In this document: piece after piece, positions 7,126-14,648 of the stretch
Layout of the letters: each line of letters starts with the position of its first letter
How positions within the stretch are numbered: position 1 is the first letter of the stretch
Origin: Ruminococcus sp. UBA4385
GTDB taxonomy: Bacteria > Bacillota_A > Clostridia > Oscillospirales > Ruminococcaceae
DNA length: 24,213 nt
Assembly: GCA_002391065.1 (NCBI GenBank)
Contig: DGRP01000089.1
Location: 1-24,213 of the forward strand
Direction of reading: 5' to 3'
Position numbers and translations under genes: made by a program
The notes under the pieces: generated by a model
Told to the model about the DNA's origin: nothing
Databases searched by the model: none
Seen by the model: the letters and a program-made list of their open reading frames with translations, nothing else

Positions 7126-8098
7126 ATGCTTTTCTGATAGTTATTTCTCCTGATGAGATGTATTTTTCTTCGCCGTTTTCAGTTCTGACATGAAGTCGGC
7201 AGTTCTTGTCAACACCAAGCATCAATGCAGGAGTTTTTTCGTTTCCCTTTATCAGGTATATCGGTTCATTTATCCAGATCAGACGTTTTCTGTAGTCATT
7301 ATAATAAGCCTGAGGGTCATTGCTTTTGTATAAATCAAAAAAACGTTTTATAAGACAGGCTGCAAGCTTATTTTTTGCATTTTGCATTTTATCTTTTAAT
7401 ACAGCCCCTGCGGTTTCTCTGATTTCATCTGGGAAGCCGCCTTCGGGAGTGTAGACGTTTATTCCAATTCCGCAAACAGCGTATTCCAGACCTCCGCTTT
7501 CCATATCAAGGGCTGCTTCGGTAAGAATTCCGCAGATTTTTCTTCCGTTAATATAGACATCATTCACCCATTTTATCTGTGTTTCAATTTCAAACGCATC
7601 TTCGATTGCAAGTGCCACAGCGACAGCTGCAATTGTAGTTATTTTAAGAGCCTCGGAGGCAGGGGAGTCGGGCCTTAACAGAAAGCTGATATAAAGCCCT
7701 GAATCGGGAGGTGAGAAAAATGAGCGTCCTAGTCGTCCTTTTCCGCCAGTCTGTTGTGCAGCAACAGCTATCAATCCTTCGGCGGCACCATCTGATGCTC
7801 TTTTTTTCAGATAATTGTTTGTAGAGTCTATATTATCAAATACTTCAACAGACAATTTATTATTAAAACCAGAAAGGAGTGTATCTATTCCTTCTGCAGA
7901 CAGAATATCAAGACAGCTGTCAAGGCAATATCCTTTATTGGTAACTGCCTTGATAGGATAGCTTTCGGATTGAAGCTGTTTAACGGCTTTCCAGACAGCT
8001 CCTCTTGAACAGCCAAGCTCTGCTGCAATTTCTTCTCCTGAAACATAGCTTCCTTGTTTATTCTGAAGCACTTTTTTTACGTTCTCTTTAACTGACAT
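7124..8098 (-). CDS. birA: Bifunctional biotin-[acetyl-CoA-carboxylase] ligase / biotin repressor
   Basis: It activates biotin to biotinyl-AMP and attaches it to carrier lysines. The N-terminal winged helix (about 1-60, with SGEEIAAELGCSRGAVWKAVKQL) implies repressor function as well. Catalytic motifs are DSTNNYLKK (91-99), the biotinyl-AMP loop GGKGRLGRSFFSP (118-130), KWVNDVYINGRKICGILTE (176-194, with the conserved Lys187) and GIGINVYTP. A C-terminal SH3-like domain follows. ATG 8098 (324 residues) is chosen because GGAGG lies eight bases upstream. A longer frame starts at 8158, but its extra 20 codons run into the MITE and are spurious. The likely client carrier protein is encoded nearby and convergently. 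Its own promoter lies beyond the inserted repeat. Confidence 0.93.
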   Translation of the reverse strand: MSVKENVKKVLQNKQGSYVSGEEIAAELGCSRGAVWKAVKQLQSESYPIKAVTNKGYCLDSCLDILSAEGIDTLLSGFNNKLSVEVFDNIDSTNNYLKKRASDGAAEGLIAVAAQQTGGKGRLGRSFFSPPDSGLYISFLLRPDSPASEALKITTIAAVAVALAIEDAFEIETQIKWVNDVYINGRKICGILTEAALDMESGGLEYAVCGIGINVYTPEGGFPDEIRETAGAVLKDKMQNAKNKLAACLIKRFFDLYKSNDPQAYYNDYRKRLIWINEPIYLIKGNEKTPALMLGVDKNCRLHVRTENGEEKYISSGEITIRKA

Positions 8099-8112
8099 AT
8101 CTTTATCCTCCG

Positions 8113-8292
8113 TTAAGGCAACACCGCACAACCACCGGCATACGCCTTTGCATGCCATCTACTTGCATATTTACCGTCATATCGCCCAAATTTACCTTGA
8201 AATACGACAGTATTCCTGCGGTAAATTTAGGCAATCTGACGAAAAATCTGACTGCGTATCTGGCATACAATGGTTGTGCGGTGTTGCCTTAA
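8113..8292. repeat. MITE-like palindromic repeat, complete copy 2 (180 bp)
   Basis: Perfect 22-bp terminal inverted repeats lie at 8113-8134 and 8271-8292, with outer end TTAAGGCAACACCGCAC. Inside are further inverted arms: 8148-8157 with 8261-8270 (9 of 10 paired), and 8175-8196 with 8220-8241 (19 of 22). They close on an apical hairpin AATAC-gaca-GTATT (8201-8214). The whole unit can fold into one long hairpin with a 13-base bulge near 8135-8147. There is no transposase gene, so it would be moved in trans. It abuts the birA ribosome-binding site (two bases away) on the left and lies inside the birA transcript. The terminal TTAA on both sides may be part of the element or a target duplication. 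With the promoters it fills the 372-base gene-free gap 8099-8470. Confidence 0.88.
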
Positions 8293-8303
8293 TATATATT
8301 TAT

Positions 8304-8332
8304 ATTATATCACTTTTATTAAGCAAATGCAA
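8304..8332 (-). promoter_or_regulatory. Sigma-A promoter of birA, upstream of the MITE
   Basis: On the minus strand TTGCAT (8332-8327), a 17-base spacer and TATAAT (8309-8304). Transcription would begin near 8297, placing the whole repeat in the birA 5' leader of about 200 bases. Confidence 0.8.
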
Positions 8333-8404
8333 ATATTTCGTTTTGATTTAAGTGTATAGCTAAAGATAGGGGAAAAGTTTGTGCAAAATGCCAAAGCAAT
8401 ACAT

Positions 8405-8433
8405 TTGCATTTTTTTTGAATATGATGTATAAT
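8405..8433 (+). promoter_or_regulatory. Sigma-A promoter of mraY-like/lipid operon
   Basis: TTGCAT (8405-8410), a 17-base spacer and TATAAT (8428-8433). This is the only strong promoter seen before the run of six closely spaced genes ending at 14614. Confidence 0.82.
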
Positions 8434-8470
8434 ATAATAGTATATTTGTGAATAGAAAAGGAAGATGTTA

Positions 8471-9427
8471 ATGCTGTATAATGTGCTTATGGATGTCGGC
8501 GGAACATTTGCTCATTTTGTGATTGCTGCCTGTACATTTATTATATCGTTTCTGTCGATTCTGTATTTCAGAAACATTCTGCCGAAGGATCATGGCAGGG
8601 AATTTGCTGTAAACGGTGCGCTATCTCAGGGCAAGGCAAGAGGCGCCGGTATTATATTTGTAACAACATTTACACTTTGTACAGCTTTGTTTGTTCCGCT
8701 TAGTTTTGAGAATATTCTTTATCTTGTATTTATTTATGGTGCTATGGTAAGCGGATATCTTGACGATGCTTCCGAAGTTCCTTGGGGAGAGCTGAAAAAA
8801 GGTTTGATTGATTTTGTGATCGCTCTTGGCTCTTCAATTACTTATTATGTCTATAACGGCTCGAAGATAAGGCTTTTCCTGTTTGATACTACGTTCAGGA
8901 TCCCAATGGTGATTTTTATTATTCTTGGTGCGGTTCTTGTCTGGACTGCTATCAACGTAACCAATTGCACCGATGGTGTTGACGGCCTTTGTGCAACTCT
9001 TGTTATGATAGTTATGGCATTCCTGCTGTATTCAGGCTTGTTTAAGTCAGGCGACAGGGTAATGCTTCTGATTATGATGATAACGCTTGGAGCATATTTA
9101 TGGTTTAACTGCTCTCCAAGCCTGATACTTATGGGTGATGCGGGCTCTCGTGCGCTTGGTGTTTTCCTTGCGATTATGTTTATGAAGTCAACTGCGCCGT
9201 TTTCATTTATTCCTTTTGCAATTGTAATTATTCTCGACGGCGGCCTTGGTCTTCTTAAAGTTTCGCTTATTCGTTTCTTGAAGCTTAAAGATTTTATGAA
9301 GAATATCAGAACACCTCTTCATGACCATGCAAGAAAGAATAAGGGCTGGTCAGATACTCAGGTAGTTATGAGGTTTTCACTTATTCAGATACTTTGTTCT
9401 GTACTCTATCTATCATTTATAAGATAA
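8471..9427 (+). CDS. mraY: MraY-like phospho-N-acetylmuramoyl-pentapeptide transferase (divergent)
   Basis: This is a polytopic membrane glycosyl-1-phosphate transferase of the MraY/WecA superfamily. In the family, MraY joins UDP-MurNAc-pentapeptide to undecaprenyl phosphate to make lipid I. Visible motifs (numbering from 8471) are D98-D99 in GYLDD, NCTDGVDGL (165-173), MGDAGSRALG (221-230) and PLHDHARKNKGWSD (282-295). The last is the MraY-specific PLHHH-x-GWSE motif with its central His replaced by Asp. The usual N-terminal GTPTMGG segment is not recognisable. ATG 8471 (318 residues) fits AAAGGA eight bases upstream; ATG 8465 is too close. It leads an operon with phospholipid genes rather than mur genes. 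It may be the cell's only MraY or a paralogue with another sugar substrate; the window cannot tell. Confidence 0.72.
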   Translation: MLYNVLMDVGGTFAHFVIAACTFIISFLSILYFRNILPKDHGREFAVNGALSQGKARGAGIIFVTTFTLCTALFVPLSFENILYLVFIYGAMVSGYLDDASEVPWGELKKGLIDFVIALGSSITYYVYNGSKIRLFLFDTTFRIPMVIFIILGAVLVWTAINVTNCTDGVDGLCATLVMIVMAFLLYSGLFKSGDRVMLLIMMITLGAYLWFNCSPSLILMGDAGSRALGVFLAIMFMKSTAPFSFIPFAIVIILDGGLGLLKVSLIRFLKLKDFMKNIRTPLHDHARKNKGWSDTQVVMRFSLIQILCSVLYLSFIR

Positions 9428-9458
9428 GAATCAGAAAATTTTTTCGGAGTTGATCTAA

Positions 9459-10508
9459 ATTAAAAAGAAATTGAACTATGTGCTTGATGTTCTTCTCGTC
9501 ATAGTTATCGGCTTTCTGACTTTTAGACTGCTTTTTAAAGACGAGGAGCTTTCGGACATAATCAAGCTTGTTAAAAAGGCTGAGACAGGCTGGCTCATAG
9601 TTGGAGTGTTCTGCGTATTTTTCTTTGTAGCCGGAGAATCTGTTATTATCAGATATATGCTCAGGCTCTTTAAGGTTCATATACCGTTTCCAAGATGCTT
9701 GAAGTATTCGTTTATCGGCTTTTTCTTTAGCTGTATTACACCGTCAGCATCGGGCGGACAGCCTGCTCAGATGTACTACATGAAAAAAGACGGTATTAAG
9801 CTTGGACATTCTACTTTGATAATGCTTGTTGTTACAATAGCATATAAATCAGTACTTGTACTTTTAGGTTTGTTTTTTATAATTTTTCATTACGGCTATA
9901 TAATGTCTCATGTAGGGGATCTATGGTGGCTTCTGCTGATAGGCTTTTTGCTGAATCTTGCATATATTTTGGGTTTGATGTTTATTCTTGCAAGACCTTT
10001 ATGGGCTAAAAATGCTGCCAGAAAGCTTATCAGGCTTCTGATACGTATCAGAGTATTAAAGAAGAAAAATTATGAGAGATACGTTAAGAAGATAAATCGT
10101 GTATGCGACACCTATATGATCGGTGCTGATTATATAAAGCACAATGTTAAGGCAGTGCTGAAAATTTTTCTGATAACACTTATTCAGAGAGCATTTCTTC
10201 TTTCAGTTACATGGATAGTATTCAGGTCGTATGGGCTGTCAGGAACAAGCTTCTTTGATATAATTGCTATTCAGACTATTATAGGCATTACTGTTGAGAT
10301 GCTTCCGCTGCCCGGTGCTGCGGGTATTACAGAAGCTTGCTTCTCTATGATGTTTGTCGGTGTTTTCCCTGATAAGCTTTTGAAGCCTGCTTTGCTGCTC
10401 AGCAGAGGTTTAAGCTTCTATGTATTGCTTATTATGAGTGCAGTTGTTACTCTTGGCGCTCATATTATTCTGTTAAGGAAAGATAAAAGGTCGGCATCTG
10501 TCGGCTGA
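9459..10508 (+). CDS. Flippase-like integral membrane protein (UPF0104 / LPG-synthase TM-domain family), probable ATT start
   Basis: The protein is hydrophobic with roughly seven to eight transmembrane segments. It resembles the membrane half of lysylphosphatidylglycerol synthase (MprF) without the aminoacyl-transferase domain. Family-like patterns are FFSCITPSASGGQPAQMYYMKKDGI (about 83-107), and ITVEMLPLPGAAGITEACF near residue 270-290. Such proteins are associated with lipid or lipid-linked sugar translocation, but the substrate here is unknown. No ATG exists near the N terminus. GGAG at 9446-9449 points to ATT 9459, giving a KKK-rich start before the first helix (349 residues). The alternative TTG at 9471 is 21 bases from that site. 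It lies between MraY-like and PssA genes. Confidence 0.78.
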   Translation: MKKKLNYVLDVLLVIVIGFLTFRLLFKDEELSDIIKLVKKAETGWLIVGVFCVFFFVAGESVIIRYMLRLFKVHIPFPRCLKYSFIGFFFSCITPSASGGQPAQMYYMKKDGIKLGHSTLIMLVVTIAYKSVLVLLGLFFIIFHYGYIMSHVGDLWWLLLIGFLLNLAYILGLMFILARPLWAKNAARKLIRLLIRIRVLKKKNYERYVKKINRVCDTYMIGADYIKHNVKAVLKIFLITLIQRAFLLSVTWIVFRSYGLSGTSFFDIIAIQTIIGITVEMLPLPGAAGITEACFSMMFVGVFPDKLLKPALLLSRGLSFYVLLIMSAVVTLGAHIILLRKDKRSASVG

Positions 10509-10527
10509 AAGGAAAGGATATAGAAAT

Positions 10528-11157
10528 ATGATAGGATTTTACAATTACACGGTCATTCTGACCTATCTGAGCCTTTGTTCTGCAGTGTTTGGAATAACTC
10601 AGGTTTTTGAAGGACGTGAACCGATCGCTATACTTTGTCTTCTGATCTCAGGTATCTGTGATCTGTTTGACGGCAAAGTAGCCAGACATAAAAAAGACAG
10701 AACTGGTCAGGAGAAAATCTTCGGAATTCAGATAGATTCATTGGCAGATCTTGTATGCTTTGGTGTCCTGCCTGCCTGCATAGGCTATAATCTTGGCTTT
10801 AACTATGGTTTGGGTATTGTTTCTTCCATTCTTATAGTTCTTTGCGGTCTTATCAGACTTGGCTACTTTAATGTAATGGAAGAAGAGCGCCAGCGCAATT
10901 CTTCGGAGAACAGGAAAGAGTATCAGGGCTTACCTATTACTACGTCTTCTATTATTCTTCCGCTTTTGTTCCTCGGAAAGCATAATATCCCCGGTCATGC
11001 ATATCCGTATGTGTTCCAGATCTTTATGATAATTCTTGCCGTGCTGTTTGTTCTGGATATAAAGGTGAAGAAGCTGTCTGCAAAGAGTATTTTTATAATG
11101 TTTACACTTGCGGCACTGGTTATTCTCGGACTATGGAAGTTTACACCTAAACACTGA
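10528..11157 (+). CDS. pssA: CDP-diacylglycerol-serine O-phosphatidyltransferase
   Basis: This membrane enzyme makes phosphatidylserine from CDP-diacylglycerol and serine. The CDP-alcohol phosphatidyltransferase signature is complete: D45, D48-G-K-V-A-R53, G66, D70 and D74, followed by LVCFGVLPA as in PssA. The R-to-G spacing is 12 rather than the usual 8, a small insertion. About six hydrophobic segments span the rest of the 209 residues. The assignment to PssA rather than phosphatidylglycerol-phosphate synthase is supported by the DSLADLVCFG motif and by the decarboxylase gene 23 bases downstream. An AAAGGA site precedes the ATG. Confidence 0.92.
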   Translation: MIGFYNYTVILTYLSLCSAVFGITQVFEGREPIAILCLLISGICDLFDGKVARHKKDRTGQEKIFGIQIDSLADLVCFGVLPACIGYNLGFNYGLGIVSSILIVLCGLIRLGYFNVMEEERQRNSSENRKEYQGLPITTSSIILPLLFLGKHNIPGHAYPYVFQIFMIILAVLFVLDIKVKKLSAKSIFIMFTLAALVILGLWKFTPKH

Positions 11158-11180
11158 TTATAGCTGAAAGGACTGATACT

Positions 11181-12053
11181 ATGAAATACCGTGACAGAAT
11201 GGGCAGAGAGTATATTAAAACAACTACACAGGATCAGTTTCTGGACACAGTATATAAAAGTGCGCCCGGAAGACTGCTTATGAAATTCCTTTCCTTGTCA
11301 GTCTTTTCTAAGGCAGCGCATCTTGTGTTGTCATCAAAACTATCTGTACCTTTTATTTTTGATTTTGCTCAGAAGCATCACATTGATATGTTCGACTATG
11401 AGGACAGAATGTATACATCATTTAATGATTTCTTTACAAGAAAGATAAAGGCAGGAAGACGCTTTATAACCAAAGATGACAGAATGCTCATTTGTCCGTC
11501 TGACGGAAAAGTTTCGGCTTATGAGATTGCAGACTCGGATACTTTTATAATAAAGAATTCGGTCTATACGGTTGAATCTCTTCTCAGAGATAAGAAGCTT
11601 GCCAAGCGTTTCTGCGGCGGATACGCAGTAATTATCAGACTGACCCCTGATAATTATCATCGCTATGTTTTCCCTGCAAACGGAATTAAAAGCCATGACA
11701 GAGAGATAAAGGGGTCGCTTCATACAGTAAATTCGGTAATCAATAATTATATACCAGTCTATAAAGAGAACACAAGAACCTATTGCATGATAAGAACTGA
11801 AAAGTTTGGCGATATCATTCAGATGGAAGTCGGTGCGATGATGGTTGGTAGAATCACCAATACCTTTAAGTACGGCAGAAGAACTGTGTACAGAGGAGAA
11901 GAAAAGGGGTATTTTGAGTTTGGTGGTTCGACGATAGTGCTTCTTCTTGAAAAGGATAAGGTTTCTTTGGCTCAGGACCTTCTAAAAAATACACGAGAGG
12001 GCTTTGAAACTGAGCTTTTACAGGGTGCGGTCATTGGTGAGAGCCGTATATAA
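11181..12053 (+). CDS. psd: Phosphatidylserine decarboxylase proenzyme
   Basis: It converts phosphatidylserine to phosphatidylethanolamine using a pyruvoyl cofactor made by self-cleavage. The cleavage motif is GGST (248-251), so Ser250 becomes the pyruvoyl group; many homologues have LGST, and GGST is a known variant. Other family marks are PSDGKV with D108, YHRYVFP with H160, and the long FNDFFTRKIKAGRRF segment near 81-95 that typifies the type II group. The 290-residue length is usual. It follows pssA by 23 bases, so the two consecutive steps of phosphatidylethanolamine synthesis are coupled in one operon. Confidence 0.94.
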   Translation: MKYRDRMGREYIKTTTQDQFLDTVYKSAPGRLLMKFLSLSVFSKAAHLVLSSKLSVPFIFDFAQKHHIDMFDYEDRMYTSFNDFFTRKIKAGRRFITKDDRMLICPSDGKVSAYEIADSDTFIIKNSVYTVESLLRDKKLAKRFCGGYAVIIRLTPDNYHRYVFPANGIKSHDREIKGSLHTVNSVINNYIPVYKENTRTYCMIRTEKFGDIIQMEVGAMMVGRITNTFKYGRRTVYRGEEKGYFEFGGSTIVLLLEKDKVSLAQDLLKNTREGFETELLQGAVIGESRI

Positions 12054-12072
12054 TTTATAAGGGGTTTTGTTA

Positions 12073-14034
12073 ATGTACATATTGAACTATGAAACGTTCG
12101 ATGCTGAAAATACATATATAGGAAATGATCTTGGAGTAACCTGTTTTGATGGTAAGACTGTTTTTAAGACGTGGTCTCCGATAGCTACAGCAGTATATCT
12201 TAATCTTTATCTTGATGGTGAGGGCGATAACCGTTCCGAGTCACTGCCTATGGAAAAAAATGATAGTGGCGTCTGGGCGGTAGAGCTTATGCATGATTGT
12301 ATAGGTATGTTTTATACCTATACTTTTGAGTTTGACCATAAAACCAGATATGAGACAATAGATATATATGCAAAGGCCTGCGGTGTAAACGGAAACCGCG
12401 GTGCTATAGTTGACTTTAAGAAAACCAATCCGATAGGCTGGGAAAAGGTTAAAAGACCCAAGTGCAAAAATGCTTGTGATGCTGTAATTTACGAGTGTCA
12501 TGTCAGGGATTTTTCTATTGACCCAAGCTCGGGAGTTAAGCCTGAACACAGAGGCAAGTTTTTGGGCTTTACAGATACAAAAACTAAAAACGGTGATGTT
12601 ACTACTTGTTTAGAGCACCTGAAAGAGCTTGGCATAACTCATGTTCAGCTTCTTCCGGTTGAGGATTATGCTACTGTTGATGAGTCAAGACCTGATAAAA
12701 TGCAGTATAACTGGGGTTATGACCCTAAGAATTATAATTGCCCAGAGGGATCATACAGCTCAGACCCTTATGACCCTGAAGCAAGAATAAGGGAGTTCAA
12801 GCAGCTTGTTATGGCTCTCCATAAGGCAGGTATAGGTGTTATTATGGACGTTGTCTATAATCACACATACTATACTGAGGAGTCTGCATTTGAGAAGTCA
12901 TTTCCGTTTTATTATCACAGGCTGAATGCTGACGGAAAGTTTTCAAATGGTTCAGGCTGCGGAAACGAGACGGCATCTAATCACTCGATGATGAGAAAGT
13001 TTATGATTGATTCTTTGAAATTCTGGGTTGAGGAGTATAAGGTAGACGGCTTCCGCTTTGATCTTATGGCTCTGCATGATATTGAAACAGTAAATATTAT
13101 AAGAGATGAGCTTAATAAGCTTGACCCTCAGCTTTTGATGTACGGTGAGGGCTGGACAGGAGGGGAGTCGCCGCTTCCCTCAAACAGACTTGCCTATAAG
13201 TGGAATTCTTATCAGTTCGGAAGAGTCGGTCTTTTTAATGACAATATCAGAGATTCGATCAAGGGCGGTACGTTCAATCCCTATGAGACAGGCTTTATCA
13301 GCGGAAACAGAAACGCTTCGGCTGTTCTAAGGCGTGGTATAGTAGGCTCAGTTCCTCATTATCAGATTAATAATGCTAATGAAGCGTGCTGGGCTTATGA
13401 GCCGACTCAGTCGGTCAATTACTGCGAGGCTCATGATAATCATACTTTGTGGGACAAGCTCTGCATTTCTGCGAAGAATGAAGATGAAGCTACTCGTATA
13501 AGAATGGATAAGCTTGCTGCAGCTATAATGATACTTTCTCAGGGCATGCCTTTTATTCAGCTTGGACAGGATTTTCTCAGAACTAAGCCCAGAATTCTTA
13601 AAGAAGGCGAACAGCCTGATGATGTGAATATATTCAGTCATGACAGCTACAATGCTCCTGACTATACTAATTCGATCAAGTGGGACAGGAAAGCAACCTA
13701 TAATAATGTTTTCAGGTATTATAAGGCATTGATAAGCCTCAGGAAGAGCAGTCCGTTGTTCAGAATGAGTACAAAGGAAGAGGTAAATGCTCATCTCAGG
13801 TTTAATGATACGGGTGACTATAATTTTATTTCGTTTATACTTGAAAATGAGAATGAGTGCTTTGTTATCGCTTTTAATCCCTATTACGAGGAAAGACATT
13901 TCCGTCTTCCTGACGGTAGATTTTTTATGAGACTAGACAATGACGGAGGAATGAACAGCTTCGCCGAGGTAAGGTATGACGGTGTCTGTCCGCCGATCTC
14001 AGCGGTTGTATATAAGAGATTTAAAAACAGTTGA
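12073..14034 (+). CDS. pulA: Type I pullulanase (GH13), intracellular
   Basis: It hydrolyses alpha-1,6 branch points of pullulan, glycogen or limit dextrins. An N-terminal CBM48-like domain lies at about 15-115. The GH13 barrel has the type I pullulanase signature YNWGYDP (212-218), DVVYNHTY (259-266), the nucleophile D330 in GFRFDLMAL, acid/base E359 in YGEGWTGG, and the third Asp (D455) in EAHDNHTLW. A small beta C-terminal domain ends at 653. There is no signal peptide, so it acts in the cytoplasm on imported oligosaccharides or stored glycogen. ATG 12073 is favoured over TTG 12067, with AAGGGG eight bases upstream. It is embedded in the phospholipid operon with 19 bases from psd, an unusual neighbourhood. 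Confidence 0.93.
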   Translation: MYILNYETFDAENTYIGNDLGVTCFDGKTVFKTWSPIATAVYLNLYLDGEGDNRSESLPMEKNDSGVWAVELMHDCIGMFYTYTFEFDHKTRYETIDIYAKACGVNGNRGAIVDFKKTNPIGWEKVKRPKCKNACDAVIYECHVRDFSIDPSSGVKPEHRGKFLGFTDTKTKNGDVTTCLEHLKELGITHVQLLPVEDYATVDESRPDKMQYNWGYDPKNYNCPEGSYSSDPYDPEARIREFKQLVMALHKAGIGVIMDVVYNHTYYTEESAFEKSFPFYYHRLNADGKFSNGSGCGNETASNHSMMRKFMIDSLKFWVEEYKVDGFRFDLMALHDIETVNIIRDELNKLDPQLLMYGEGWTGGESPLPSNRLAYKWNSYQFGRVGLFNDNIRDSIKGGTFNPYETGFISGNRNASAVLRRGIVGSVPHYQINNANEACWAYEPTQSVNYCEAHDNHTLWDKLCISAKNEDEATRIRMDKLAAAIMILSQGMPFIQLGQDFLRTKPRILKEGEQPDDVNIFSHDSYNAPDYTNSIKWDRKATYNNVFRYYKALISLRKSSPLFRMSTKEEVNAHLRFNDTGDYNFISFILENENECFVIAFNPYYEERHFRLPDGRFFMRLDNDGGMNSFAEVRYDGVCPPISAVVYKRFKNS

Positions 14035-14065
14035 TTCGGTATCACCGAAGGAATGGAGGTTAATT

Positions 14066-14614
14066 ATGGGACTTTTTGACAGCAATCCGACTACAGCGCA
14101 GAACTCAGCTACAGGAGCAAATAAGTTTGTAGATGTTGTATTCTCAAATTTGCCCGAGAACGCTGAGCAATTCAAGGCATTACCGCAGGCTCAGCTTGCA
14201 TCCCCTTTTGATACGGCTGCCCTGACCGTTCTTGCGTTCTGCTTCTATCCTAAGGATAAGAGTGCTTCGCTTGCAATGCTCAACTATCTGAGGGGACCCC
14301 GCCCCTTGAGCCCTTATGATGAGCAGTTTATTCGTGACAGATTTATGGATAAGGATTATGTTCCCAGATCATACTTTACAGGAGCAGTTCCGGCAAATGA
14401 CTATCAGCCATCTCAGCCTTTTACTGTAAGAGTAAGTGAAAATCCTTACAGCTATCAGAATGAAGGCTATGCCAGAATGTTCCTGACTTCGGGCGGTGCT
14501 GATTCACAGAGATATGTTGATCTCAGACTTGCAAAAGACGGCAAGTGGTATCTCTGGGAGCAGTACATTCTTTCGGGTATAAGAGAGCCTGAAAGCACTA
14601 ATCCTTGGGCATAA
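14066..14614 (+). CDS. Uncharacterised 182-residue cytosolic protein
   Basis: I cannot assign a function. The start ATG 14066 has a strong GGAGG seven bases upstream; an upstream in-frame ATG at 13976 would overlap pulA by 59 bases and lacks such a site. The protein has no signal peptide or membrane segment. Residues 1-20 look disordered (Ser/Thr/Asn-rich). The rest is a mixed fold with conserved-looking aromatic patches: RGPRPLSPYDEQFIRDRF, FTVRVSENPYSYQNEGYARMFL and DGKWYLWEQYILSGIREP. The ending KWYLWEQYILSGIREP resembles a beta-sandwich domain tail found in several uncharacterised Clostridia proteins. It is the last gene of the operon. Confidence 0.8.
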   Translation: MGLFDSNPTTAQNSATGANKFVDVVFSNLPENAEQFKALPQAQLASPFDTAALTVLAFCFYPKDKSASLAMLNYLRGPRPLSPYDEQFIRDRFMDKDYVPRSYFTGAVPANDYQPSQPFTVRVSENPYSYQNEGYARMFLTSGGADSQRYVDLRLAKDGKWYLWEQYILSGIREPESTNPWA

Positions 14615-14620
14615 AAAATT

Positions 14621-14648
14621 AACGGCGGAATTTTTCCGCCGTTTTTTT
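14621..14648. terminator. Bidirectional terminator
   Basis: Ten-base-pair stem AACGGCGGAA/TTCCGCCGTT with a TTT loop. A T run follows on the plus strand. On the minus strand TTAATTTTTT also follows, serving the convergent metallopeptidase gene. Confidence 0.92.

Noticed and set aside
8099..8158. N-terminal extension of birA (20 extra codons from ATG 8158)
   Set aside because: The extra codons lie largely inside the MITE, and a strong GGAGG sits correctly before ATG 8098.
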